Shown here in pieces: positions 1-7,972 of a stretch of DNA of 20,033 nucleotides. The notes below the pieces were generated by a model. The model did not search any database. It was not told the DNA's origin and worked only from the letters and a program-made list of their open reading frames with translations. The stretch is from Candidatus Competibacteraceae bacterium. Its GTDB lineage: Bacteria > Pseudomonadota > Gammaproteobacteria > Competibacterales > Competibacteraceae. The stretch is from positions 1 to 20,033 of the forward strand of contig DPWB01000006.1 in the NCBI GenBank assembly GCA_003527885.1. The letters run 5' to 3'. Position 1 is the first letter of the stretch. Each line of letters starts with the position of its first letter. The position numbers and the translations under genes were made by a program.

Positions 1-32
1 AAAAACTATAGACAGCCGTCTAGATTTTTTTT
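1..32. other. Non-genomic tail before P5 adapter
   Basis: Low-quality sequence with a T-run immediately outside the P5 adapter. Reads that run through an adapter end typically add A-runs, which become a T-run when reverse-complemented. The matching A-rich tail at the other contig end supports this. It holds no biological feature. Confidence 0.85.
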
Positions 33-102
33 AATGATACGGCGACCACCGAGATATACACTAGATCGCTAGTCGGCAGCGTCAGATGTGTATAAGAGAC
101 AG
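33..102 (+). other. Illumina Nextera P5 adapter, i5 index and transposon mosaic end
   Basis: Bases 33-61 match the P5 flow-cell oligo with one mismatch (GAGATATACAC for GAGATCTACAC). Bases 62-69 (TAGATCGC) match a standard Nextera i5 index as I remember it. Bases 70-83 are the Read 1 linker with one mismatch, and 84-102 are the exact 19-base mosaic end AGATGTGTATAAGAGACAG. This is library-construction sequence. The genome begins at 103. Any reading frame crossing this stretch is extended by artificial codons. Confidence 0.98.
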
Positions 103-1752
103 GTGCGGATTTTCGATTGGCTCCGGTTTGAACTCACGCACATAGTGGTCCAGTCCGCCAATGGTGCCGCAGACGAATAGCACATCGTCCGGGCGTACTC
201 GAAATCCCTCATCGAATTTGACAAACACATTTTGATCCCGCTCGACGGCCACCACGGCGGCGCCGGTGCGTTCCCGTACATACGCCCGCCACGGATGTAA
301 GCCGACCAGACTCCCCGCACCCAGCCGTACAAACTTCAGGCGCTGTTCGACCGCCACCCGCTGTTCGGCCAACAGGTGGTAGGACAAAATTTCTCCTGCG
401 ACTTGCCCGACGGATAGCGCGAAATCCGCGCCCACTTGATACAGCCGAGGGACGTTAGGCGCACGATTGACGCGGACGATCAGCGGGATTTCCGGTGCGT
501 AATCGCGCACCACCGCCGTGGCGAAAATACCGCCGCTATCGTTGCTCAAGGCCAGCACCACCGCGCTGGCTTCGCGTACTTTAGCGCGCTCCAGAGTAGC
601 GTGTTCCAGGATATTACCCACCACATCGACCCCTGGCATGAGTTGCTCGTCAATGACGATGGTGGTTTCGCGGGCGTCACGCAGCATTTCCACCACTTTG
701 CTGCCGACCGTGCCGAAACCGGCGACGACAATCGGGCCGGTGCGGCGAATGGGCGCAGCCAGCCGCTCGACTTGCACGAGATTGGGCTGAGCGCCGACCG
801 CCACCAGAATTGCCCCTGGTTCGATCCGGGTATCCATGTTCTTAACGGTGCAAAACTGACCACCGCGCCATTGGCCAATGACGGTCACACCGTGACGCTC
901 GCGTAGATGCAAGTCGCCGAGTCGTTGCCCTGCCAACGGGCTATCCGAGCGCACCCGAAATTCTGCCAAGCCGACTTGCGTGCCGAGCAGATGCAGTCCT
1001 TCCGCCGGTGGGGTAATCCGCGTACTGGCCCGCGCCGCTAACGCCCCGCCCAGAATGTGCGTCGGTGTAAAAACGGCGGTGGCCCCCACTTTTAGCATCG
1101 GTGGCCGATGTAAGGGATCGTCGGCCAGGGCGTAAATTGAGCCTTCGAAGCCTTGCTCGCGGGTCATCAGGATGCAGGTGGCGTTGGCATGATCGTCACC
1201 GTTAGTCACCACGGCGCGCGCCTCTTTAACGCCAACGAGCACGTCTGGGTCTTCGTCGAGCGTGCCGATCACCACCTGGTAACCGCGATCCCGCAGGCTG
1301 CGGGCCAGTACGACGTCTTCTTCCAGGATGACGAACGCCGATCCAAGCCGTTGAAATTCTTCAATTAAAGAATCAATGGCTGGGCCATAGCGAAAGAACA
1401 GCACTTGATCCGTCATCGGCGGTAGTAAGCGCGGTAGCCGGGCTTCAAACCGTTCTTCAAAGTAGGGCAACACATACACCGGGAAGATCATAAAGACTAA
1501 AAACATCCCCAGGAATTGCGTCGCCATGACGAATAGATTCATCACGGGATGGCTCCAGCGAGAATCCCCACCATAGCCGGTCGTGGTCAGAGTCTCGGAG
1601 GCCCATTCCAGGCTGGCCCAGAACCCGCGTGGACTACCCTCCAGGTAAATGGTGCCGAGCATATACAACAGGCCGAGTATAAGAACCGCCGCAGGTAATA
1701 GGGCCAGCAACGCCAGCAACCGTCGAGTTGAGCGCTTAAACCTTTGAAGCAC
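103..1752 (-). CDS. K+ channel protein with tandem RCK (TrkA-N/TrkA-C) domains, 3'-truncated
   Basis: Integral inner-membrane potassium channel gated by cytosolic RCK domains. Residues about 12-36 form TM1. The pore helix leads into filter TTGYG at 57-61, followed by GD. TM2 spans about 70-98. RCK1 covers about 115-330, with a degenerate nucleotide loop (YGPAIDS) and a TrkA-C-like lobe from about 262. RCK2 starts with a clean Rossmann loop, AGFGTVG, at 344-350, and an acidic IDE at 367-369. A second TrkA-C lobe covers about 470-530. Start is GTG at 1750-1752, preceded by GGAGAAG at about 7 bases; no better ATG is in frame. Exactly 550 genomic codons remain. The frame then runs into adapter, so the last few residues and the stop are missing. 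The family call is secure; the ligand (nucleotide, Ca2+ or other) cannot be read from sequence. Confidence 0.9.
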
Positions 1753-1836
1753 GTCTCACTTCTCCAGAAAGGTAGGGCTGAAAACGGGATCACGCCGTGT
1801 TCCGGTTGGCGTGTGCCGTCATCGCTAAATTAATTT

Positions 1837-1866
1837 TTGTGCAATGCACCATTATTTTGCTATAAT
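1837..1866 (+). promoter_or_regulatory. Extended -10 promoter for the small Cys-cluster protein gene
   Basis: A perfect TATAAT at 1861-1866 is preceded by TGC at 1858-1860, an extended -10 element. The -35 region is poor (TTGTGC at 1837-1842, 18-base spacing), as is common with extended -10 promoters. The implied start near 1873 lies just upstream of the chosen ATG at 1897. This argues against the TTG at 1837 as a translation start. Confidence 0.6.
1839..1849. promoter_or_regulatory. Small palindrome, possible operator half of a paired site
   Basis: GTGCAATGCAC is a perfect inverted repeat (5-base arms, 1-base centre) over the -35 region. CAATGCAC recurs at 1885-1892, 43 bases downstream, about four helical turns away, on the other side of the -10. 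This placement suits a repressor, but the site is short and could be chance. Confidence 0.25.
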
Positions 1867-1887
1867 CAAATCCAGTCGGTAAATCAA
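1859..1887 (-). promoter_or_regulatory. Candidate sigma70-type promoter for the K+ channel gene
   Basis: On the minus strand, TTGATT (1882-1887) and TATAGC (1859-1864) are separated by 17 bases, each matching 4 of 6 consensus positions. The implied leader to the GTG start is about 100 bases. It overlaps the plus-strand promoter on the opposite face, so the two divergent genes could compete for polymerase. Confidence 0.4.
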
Positions 1888-1896
1888 TGCACTTTT

Positions 1897-2358
1897 ATGC
1901 ATATCGTAGATGATCCCACTTTGGCACTGATCGCCCGGTTCGTGGGCGAAGCACAAGACGTTAGCATGTCCGACGCCGATTTTCTGTTCGGACAAGTCGC
2001 AGCCATCAAGCGCTATGTCAGGCAATTTCCCGTTGCCGAGCGTCAGGCTCGTGCGTTGGAATGGATCGAAACCTACGCGCAAGACTATCGCCAGCAATGG
2101 CAAAAACGGCTAGCGGTCCATGCGCTGGCCAAGGCACGGTGCCCCGATTGCCCACTGGCAGGCGGCGACCGCTCGACGCCTTGCGCAGTACATGAGCGTT
2201 GGCTGGATTTACTGCGGCGTTATACGGCTAACGAAATGTCCAGCCGGCAATATATCGAATACGCTCTACAGCTTCTCAATGCCCAGAAAGATCGCCTGAA
2301 AGTCACCAAAATCCGCTGTCATTTGCAATACGATTTCCTCACGATACTTGACGATTGA
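1897..2358 (+). CDS. Conserved-looking small protein with Cys cluster, function unknown
   Basis: I do not recognise the family. The 153-residue product is soluble, with no signal peptide or membrane segment, and looks mostly helical. At about residues 83-98 it has a Cys cluster (CPDCP, then CAVHERW), with three Cys and a nearby His that could bind a metal. A frame extends upstream to a TTG at 1837, but that codon overlaps the -35 region of a strong extended -10 promoter. ATG 1897 is therefore preferred, although no clear Shine-Dalgarno precedes it. It diverges from the K+ channel gene and is followed after 218 bases by the CheB/CheR fusion, with no sign of co-transcription. Codon use looks normal and the reading frame is intact, so I take it as a real gene. 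Confidence 0.72.
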   Translation: MHIVDDPTLALIARFVGEAQDVSMSDADFLFGQVAAIKRYVRQFPVAERQARALEWIETYAQDYRQQWQKRLAVHALAKARCPDCPLAGGDRSTPCAVHERWLDLLRRYTANEMSSRQYIEYALQLLNAQKDRLKVTKIRCHLQYDFLTILDD

Positions 2359-2576
2359 ACGGCCCGTTCAGCCCGCACGCTATCTATTTCAGCGAACCGT
2401 AGACCGTTGCCCTATCATTAACGGAGCCAAGCGGTTAAATCCTGCCGCCGTTTCGGGGTAAGATGTCGGCCCTGTATGTTTGGCAAAGCTGTTCACCATC
2501 GCGCCTTGCCATAATGCCCGCCCAGCATTAGCGCGATGATTTTGCTTGTCTCGGTCACGCCGTAGAATTTCCCGCG

Positions 2577-5500
2577 ATGCAGCATCACGATCACCCCCAA
2601 GCAGAAAGCGAAAGCGTCCGTCCAGTTTACTACGTCGGCATCGGCGCCTCGGCCGGTGGCCTGGAGGCACTGGAATCGTTTTTCTCCCGCATGGCCGCCG
2701 ATAGCGGTATGGCGTTTATCGTCATTCAACACCTTTCGCCGGATTATAAAAGCATGATGGTCGAGTTGCTGTCCAAGCGCACCGCCATGCCAGTTCGCCG
2801 TGCTGAAGAAGGCATGCGCGTTGAAGCCAACTCGGTCTACCTGATCCCCCCCAAGAAAAATCTATCGATTTTCCATGGCAAGCTCCTGTTGCGGGAATCC
2901 GATCATAGCCGGGGCCTTAATTTACCCATTGATGTGTTTTTGCGCTCTCTCGCTGAGGATCAGGCCGGAAAAGCCATTGGCGTGATTCTTTCCGGCACCG
3001 GTAGCGACGGGGTGCGTGGGGTTCGCGGGATCAAGGAAGCCGGTGGTATCGTGCTGGTGCAAAGCGCCGATTCGGCCCGTTTCGATGGGATGCCGCGCGC
3101 TGCCATTTCGACTGGGCTAACCGATTTCATCCTGCCGCCCGAAGACATGCCGATAAGAGACAGGTCCTTTATCGAGCCTGCGTATGCTGCAAGGTCCAAC
3201 CAATTAGCGCCGGCAATGCCCGATGAGGACGGTCTAACGCGGATCTTTACGCTCTTGCGTGAACGCACGCGGGTGGATTTTACCCACTATAAGCCCAATA
3301 CCGTTATCCGGCGGATCGAGCGGCGCATGACGATGAACCAGGTTCATGCGCTGCGCGATTACGTCAAATTTATGGAAGGCTATCCCGGCGAAGTGATGGC
3401 GTTGTACCGGGAGTTACTGATCGGGGTCACCAATTTTTTCCGTGACCGCGAGGTGTTTGAAGAACTGGAAAGCCGTTACCTACCGGCGTTGTTCGAGCGC
3501 GTTGCAAGCCGGGAAATCCGTTTCTGGGTGGCCGGCTGTTCTAGCGGTGAGGAAGCCTACACCTTGGCGATGCTCAGCCGCGAGGTGGCGGAGCGTCTGA
3601 GCAAGCCTATCGAGATCAAGATTTTCGCCACGGATCTGGATCACGACGCGATCCTGCGGGCCAGCAGCGGCCTCTATCCTGAGAGCGCCGCCGCCGATCT
3701 GCCACCCGGTTATCTCACCAAGTACTTTCACCGCCGTGAAGACCATCGTTATCAGGTGGCTCGTGTGTTGCGGGAGATGGTGGTTTTTGCGCAGCACAAT
3801 CTGATCAAAGACCCGCCGTTTACCAATATCGAGTTGGTAAGCTGTCGCAACCTGCTGATTTATCTCCAGCCGGTGTTACAACGCAAAGCGATGGAATTGA
3901 TTAATTTCTCACTCAATCCCCAAGGGCTTTTGCTGTTGGGCAGCAGCGAAACACCAGGCGATTTGAGCGATGCGTTCGAAACGCTGCACCATAAGCTCAA
4001 GATTTTTGCTTCCAAGGGCAAGCGCAACCCGACCGGTAATAATCTGGAGTTTAACACCCTACCGGAACTGCGACCCAAGTCGAGCCGCCCACGCACACCG
4101 AATGCGTATCCAGCGCGTGATTACCAGGAAGAGCGGTTGCTGGATCGCTTGCTTCAGGCTTTGGCCGATGATTACATGCCGCTGGCGGTCGTAGTGAATG
4201 AGCAGAAGGAAGCCTTGCACATTTTGGGCGATCCAGATGGGTACTTCCGCTTGCAATCCGGCAAGATGCAAACCGATATCACCAAAATCGCGGTCCAGGA
4301 TTTGGCCATCCCGCTGGCCACCGGCTTGCAGCGGGTCTTCAGCGGCGGTCAGGAAGTCCGATACACGGGTATCCGAATCCGCTGGCGCGATGAATCCCGG
4401 ACGGTGCATATTCGTATCCGACCGCTGCCTGGCAAAAAAGGCCAGGAGCCTTTGGCGGTGATTTTAATTGAGCATAACCCCGCAGCACCAGCGGACACCG
4501 CTACGGGCGGTTCCCAGCTTTATGACGCAGGTCAGGAGGCGGAACAGCGTATCCGTGATCTGGAGCAGGAGTTGCAATTTTCCCGCGAAAACCTGCAAGC
4601 GACCATTGAGGAACTGGAAACCTCAAACGAAGAATTACAAGCTACCAACGAAGAGCTTCTCGCCAGCAACGAGGAGTTGCAGAGCACCAATCAAGAGCTG
4701 CAATCCGTCAACGAAGAATTACAGTCTGTCAATGAGGAATTACACACCGTCAACGCCGAGCATCAGCGCAAAATCATGGAATTGATTGAGCTGAATAACG
4801 ATCTGGACAATTTCATGACCAGTACCCGGATCGCAACCTTGTTCCTCGACGAGCACCGGCTGATTCGCCGTTTTACCCCACCGATCAAGCACGTTTTTAA
4901 AATTTTGGACACGGATGTCGGGCGGCCGGTGAGTCACCTATTGCACACGTTGGTCGATGCGGACCCTTACGAGATGATCGAAGCAGTGGCAGCGGGTGGC
5001 AGCGAGCGTGAGCAGGAAGTGCGCACACGGGCAGGGGCCTGGTTTTTGATGCGGGTCTTGCCTTATCACGTTGGCGAGGAAGCCGTCTCCGGCGTGGTGC
5101 TGACGTTCACTGATATCGGTTTGCTAAAGGCCGCCCAGGCGGACTTATCGGACCACGAAACGCGGCTGGCCAGCCTGTATCGTGCGGTGCCGGTTGGCGT
5201 TGGGCGGGTTGCTGCGCGCCGGTTCCTCGAAGTCAACGACCAACTGTGCCGGATGCTCGGCTACCAGCGTGACGTGCTGCTCGGCCAAAGTTCGCGAATG
5301 CTGTATCTGTCCCAGGAAGAGTTCGATTTCGTCGGTGAGTCTTTGTACGCGCAGATCCGTAAGCTGGGCGTGGGCACGTTGGAGGTCCGCTGGCGGCGCG
5401 GGGATGGTGCGGTCATCCCCGTCTTGATCAATGGCTCGGCACTGAACCCTGCCAAGCCCGATGAAGGAACGACAGTTGCCGTTTTGGACTTGTCTGCCTA

Positions 5501-5918
5501 TAAGCAAGCCCTCACGCAAGCCCAAGAGTCGGAACGCCTAGCCCGTGCCGCACTTGACGCCTTGACCACGCATGTCGCCATTCTTGATGAAAGGGGGATC
5601 ATTCTCGCCGTCAACGAGGCATGGCGAAAATTTGCCATCGCAAACGGCGGTGAACTTGATCAATTGACTGAAGGGGTCAATTATTTAACGGTTTGTGATC
5701 GGGCACAGGGAGGTCATGCCAATGGTGCTGCCGATTTCGCCAAAGGTCTTCGCGCGGTGCTGAGCAGTACCTGCGAGCGATTCACCCAGAGCTATCCTTG
5801 CTATTCAGCCCAGGAGCAGCGCTGGTTCGTCGGGCGGGTGACCCGCCTGCCCGGCGAAGGCCCCACCCGCGTGGTGGTTGCTCACGAGTTCGTCGGGTAC
5901 GAAGCGCCGACGAGTTGA
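2577..5918 (+). CDS. CheB-CheR fusion with coiled coil and PAS domains
   Basis: A cytosolic 1113-residue signalling protein fusing methylesterase and methyltransferase modules for glutamate residues of chemoreceptor-type proteins. The CheB catalytic domain spans about 17-195, with Ser25 (GASAGG), His52 (QHLSP) and Asp144 (SGTGSDG). It has no N-terminal receiver domain, unlike classical CheB. CheR spans about 215-475: N-terminal helices, the SAM-binding loop [13 protein letters not shown] at 317-329, ATDLD at 351-355 and CRNLLIYL at 423-430. A PAS-like segment (about 525-635) and a long heptad coiled coil (about 655-745) follow, then three PAS-like segments to the C-terminus. No histidine kinase domain is present. 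The ATG lacks an obvious Shine-Dalgarno, but CheB begins at residue 17, so the start must be close. Residues 193-196 (IRDR) may be an adapter artefact. The PAS hybrid kinase 209 bases downstream is the obvious candidate partner. Confidence 0.93.
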   Translation: MQHHDHPQAESESVRPVYYVGIGASAGGLEALESFFSRMAADSGMAFIVIQHLSPDYKSMMVELLSKRTAMPVRRAEEGMRVEANSVYLIPPKKNLSIFHGKLLLRESDHSRGLNLPIDVFLRSLAEDQAGKAIGVILSGTGSDGVRGVRGIKEAGGIVLVQSADSARFDGMPRAAISTGLTDFILPPEDMPIRDRSFIEPAYAARSNQLAPAMPDEDGLTRIFTLLRERTRVDFTHYKPNTVIRRIERRMTMNQVHALRDYVKFMEGYPGEVMALYRELLIGVTNFFRDREVFEELESRYLPALFERVASREIRFWVAGCSSGEEAYTLAMLSREVAERLSKPIEIKIFATDLDHDAILRASSGLYPESAAADLPPGYLTKYFHRREDHRYQVARVLREMVVFAQHNLIKDPPFTNIELVSCRNLLIYLQPVLQRKAMELINFSLNPQGLLLLGSSETPGDLSDAFETLHHKLKIFASKGKRNPTGNNLEFNTLPELRPKSSRPRTPNAYPARDYQEERLLDRLLQALADDYMPLAVVVNEQKEALHILGDPDGYFRLQSGKMQTDITKIAVQDLAIPLATGLQRVFSGGQEVRYTGIRIRWRDESRTVHIRIRPLPGKKGQEPLAVILIEHNPAAPADTATGGSQLYDAGQEAEQRIRDLEQELQFSRENLQATIEELETSNEELQATNEELLASNEELQSTNQELQSVNEELQSVNEELHTVNAEHQRKIMELIELNNDLDNFMTSTRIATLFLDEHRLIRRFTPPIKHVFKILDTDVGRPVSHLLHTLVDADPYEMIEAVAAGGSEREQEVRTRAGAWFLMRVLPYHVGEEAVSGVVLTFTDIGLLKAAQADLSDHETRLASLYRAVPVGVGRVAARRFLEVNDQLCRMLGYQRDVLLGQSSRMLYLSQEEFDFVGESLYAQIRKLGVGTLEVRWRRGDGAVIPVLINGSALNPAKPDEGTTVAVLDLSAYKQALTQAQESERLARAALDALTTHVAILDERGIILAVNEAWRKFAIANGGELDQLTEGVNYLTVCDRAQGGHANGAADFAKGLRAVLSSTCERFTQSYPCYSAQEQRWFVGRVTRLPGEGPTRVVVAHEFVGYEAPTS
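3153..3163 (+). other. Internal remnant matching transposon mosaic end
   Basis: ATAAGAGACAG equals the last 11 bases of the Nextera mosaic end, and 15 of 19 bases match over the whole mosaic end (3145-3163). It encodes IRDR at the CheB-CheR linker, where I recall related proteins having an Ala-Arg-Leu-Leu-like stretch. Since the contig ends carry untrimmed adapter, residual adapter bases in a read may have overwritten the consensus here without shifting the frame. Confidence 0.5.
4620..4754 (+). repeat. 21-base-period heptad repeat (NEELQ coiled coil)
   Basis: Residues 682-726 of the CheB/CheR fusion repeat a seven-residue unit of the form xxNEELQ, with Asn at 684, 691, 698, 705, 712, 719 and 726. 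The DNA repeats imperfectly with a 21-base period. This segment is characteristic of CheBR-PAS fusions and probably drives dimerisation or signal transfer between the CheR and PAS parts. Confidence 0.85.
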
Positions 5919-6127
5919 AGGGGCTGCAAGTAAGCCAACCGGTTGCTTGCCTATGCCAGCCTCGAAAAATCTCACCGTGAACGGCGCCGCTTAAACGGCG
6001 GATCACTTGATCAGCGCGCTATGCTTAATGGCATCACGTACACAGGCGTTGCCCTGTTGAGGAAAATCCCTGGTAACCTTAATCTGGGTAGGCACTCAAA
6101 AATCAGTTCAGTAAGGTGTGACACATC

Positions 6128-7915
6128 ATGATGCAAGATAAAAGGGGAGAGGCGAACATCCTCCGCGAGAAAGCTGAAGCGAGCGCGGCGCGGCGTGGTT
6201 TGGAAAAGCTGGAGTTTTCCGCTGAAAGCCCCGATAAGCTCATGCATGAGCTGCAAGTCCACCAGATTGAGCTGGAAATTCAAAACGAGGAATTGCGCCG
6301 TGTGCTCGGTGAACTGGAACAATCGCGTAATCAGTTTTCGCTCTTGTTCCACCAAGCGCCCATCGGCTATTTGGTGTTGAATGATGTCGGCCTAATCCAC
6401 GAAGTGAACGAAACGTTCTGCCGCATGGTGAACGGCAAGCGGGCACGGCTGATCGGTACTCCCTTTTCAGAATGTATGGAAGGGGATGACCGGGGTGTTT
6501 TTTTGGCGCGCTATCGGGCGTTCTTCGGCAATCCGGCTGGAAAAAATCTGGAAGTGCTCATTTTGCGGACAGAGGGTCCGGCTTTTTACGCCCACATGGA
6601 AGGCACCATCATCAACACGGTGTTGACCACACAGGGGAAGGGCACGCCTTTGCTGTATCTAGCCGTTACCGATATCACCGCGCGTAAATGGGCGGAAGAG
6701 AAGCGTTTGCAACTGGAGCGGCAGATGCAACAAACCCAGAAACTGGAAAGTCTGGGGGTGTTGGCCGGTGGCATTGCCCACGATTTCAATAACCTGCTGA
6801 CGGTTATTTTAGGTAACGCCAGCCTGGCGATTGATGAGTTACCGCCGATCACACCCGCCCGCGACAGCTTGATCGCCATTGAGGAAACGTCATTGCGCGC
6901 CGCTGAGCTGTGTCGGCAAATGCTGGCGTATTCCGGTAAGGGCCAGTGCATCATTGAAAACATCCGCTTGCGCGACCTGATCGGGGAGATGGTGTCGTTG
7001 CTCAAGGCATCCATCGGCAAGAAGGCGATTTTCAACCTGAACTTGAAAGATTCCTTGCCGCTGCTGCGGGGTGATCCCAGCCAGATTCGTCAAGTCATTA
7101 TGAATCTGGTGATCAACGGGTCCGAAGCGCTCAGCGATCATGGCGGCGCGATCACCATCTCGACCGGTGCCATGGAATGTTCGCGCGAGTATCTGACCGA
7201 AGCGTTTCTCGACGAGAGCCTCACCGAAGGCGCTTATGTCTGGCTGGAGGTATCCGATACCGGTTGCGGCATGGATCAGGATATTCAACGCCGCATCTTC
7301 GAGCCATTTTTCACCACCAAGTTTACCGGCCGCGGGCTGGGCCTGTCGGCGGTGCTGGGCATCGTGCGCGGACACAAGGGCGCGCTGAAGGTGTACAGCG
7401 AACCGGGCCGCGGCACCACCTTCAAGGTTCTGTTTCCTGCGGTCCTAGAGGAAAAGGCGCTGGCGGGCCGCAATCAGAACGTCAAGAGCAGTAGCTGGAA
7501 AGGAGCTGGGACGATTTTACTGGTTGACGATGAAGAATCGGTGCGGGTGATGGGTACCCGAATGCTGGAGCGGGTCGGGTTTGAGGTGCTGACGGCCGCA
7601 GATGGGCGCGAAGCGTTGGAGATGTTCCAGGGCCGACGCGATGAAATCGTGCTGGTCTTACTGGATCTGACCATGCCGGATCTGGATGGTGAGGAAACCT
7701 TTCGGGAACTGCGCCGGATGGATGCGCGGCTTCGTGTCGTCATGTCCAGCGGCTATACCGAAAGTGAGATCGCGCCGCGCTTTGCCGGCAAACGGCTGTC
7801 GGGTTTCCTGCAAAAACCTTACACGCTAGAGGCGCTGACCCAGTGCCTGCAAGGCGCTTTGGGTAACACGGCGGCGGATGGACCCTCGCCAGTGGCGCTG
7901 GACCCAATGGGCTAG
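6128..7915 (+). CDS. PAS hybrid histidine kinase with C-terminal receiver
   Basis: A soluble 595-residue hybrid sensor kinase. An N-terminal coil (about 35-68, including HELQVHQIELEIQNEEL) precedes a PAS domain at about 68-190. The HisKA-type dimerisation domain carries the phospho-acceptor in GGIAHDFNNLL (His218). The ATPase domain has the N box QVIMNLVINGSEAL (about 322-335), DTGCGM (377-382) and GRGLGL (401-406). A receiver domain (about 462-578) has the DDE acid pocket (467-469), phospho-acceptor Asp513 and Lys563, all intact. No transmembrane segment is visible, so it probably senses a cytosolic signal or partner. ATG 6128 is preceded by AAGGTG at 9 bases; the adjacent ATG at 6131 is equally possible. 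With no output domain, its receiver must pass phosphate on or act as a phosphate sink. The CheB/CheR fusion upstream is on the same strand. Confidence 0.93.
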   Translation: MMQDKRGEANILREKAEASAARRGLEKLEFSAESPDKLMHELQVHQIELEIQNEELRRVLGELEQSRNQFSLLFHQAPIGYLVLNDVGLIHEVNETFCRMVNGKRARLIGTPFSECMEGDDRGVFLARYRAFFGNPAGKNLEVLILRTEGPAFYAHMEGTIINTVLTTQGKGTPLLYLAVTDITARKWAEEKRLQLERQMQQTQKLESLGVLAGGIAHDFNNLLTVILGNASLAIDELPPITPARDSLIAIEETSLRAAELCRQMLAYSGKGQCIIENIRLRDLIGEMVSLLKASIGKKAIFNLNLKDSLPLLRGDPSQIRQVIMNLVINGSEALSDHGGAITISTGAMECSREYLTEAFLDESLTEGAYVWLEVSDTGCGMDQDIQRRIFEPFFTTKFTGRGLGLSAVLGIVRGHKGALKVYSEPGRGTTFKVLFPAVLEEKALAGRNQNVKSSSWKGAGTILLVDDEESVRVMGTRMLERVGFEVLTAADGREALEMFQGRRDEIVLVLLDLTMPDLDGEETFRELRRMDARLRVVMSSGYTESEIAPRFAGKRLSGFLQKPYTLEALTQCLQGALGNTAADGPSPVALDPMG

Positions 7916-7927
7916 AGATCATCGACT

Positions 7928-7953
7928 CGCCGCTCAGATCCCTCCAAGCGGCG
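7928..7953. terminator. Weak hairpin between convergent genes
   Basis: CGCCGCT (7928-7934) pairs with AGCGGCG (7947-7953) across a 12-base loop, in the 57 bases between the convergent kinase and prpE genes. Its position suits a shared terminator, but neither side has a T-run. Confidence 0.25.
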
Positions 7954-7972
7954 GGTCAACTCTCGGCGGATT

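Noticed and set aside
69..332. Short minus-strand frame ending in CLLYTSDAAD
   Set aside because: Its end is translated adapter, and it overlaps the K+ channel gene in another frame.
1837..1896. TTG start giving 20 extra N-terminal residues to the small Cys-cluster protein
   Set aside because: The TTG lies in the -35 region and the segment includes the -10 element of the likely promoter, so it would not be transcribed from it.
2359..2576. CATAAT at 2510-2515 as a promoter -10 for the CheB/CheR fusion
   Set aside because: No acceptable -35 lies at 16-18 bases, and the rest of this 218-base gap shows nothing convincing.
5928..6010. Short inverted repeats (around AACCGGTT near 5940, and CGCCG/CGGCG near 5990) after the CheB/CheR fusion gene
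   Set aside because: Stems are short or bulged and no T-run follows, so I do not call a terminator.
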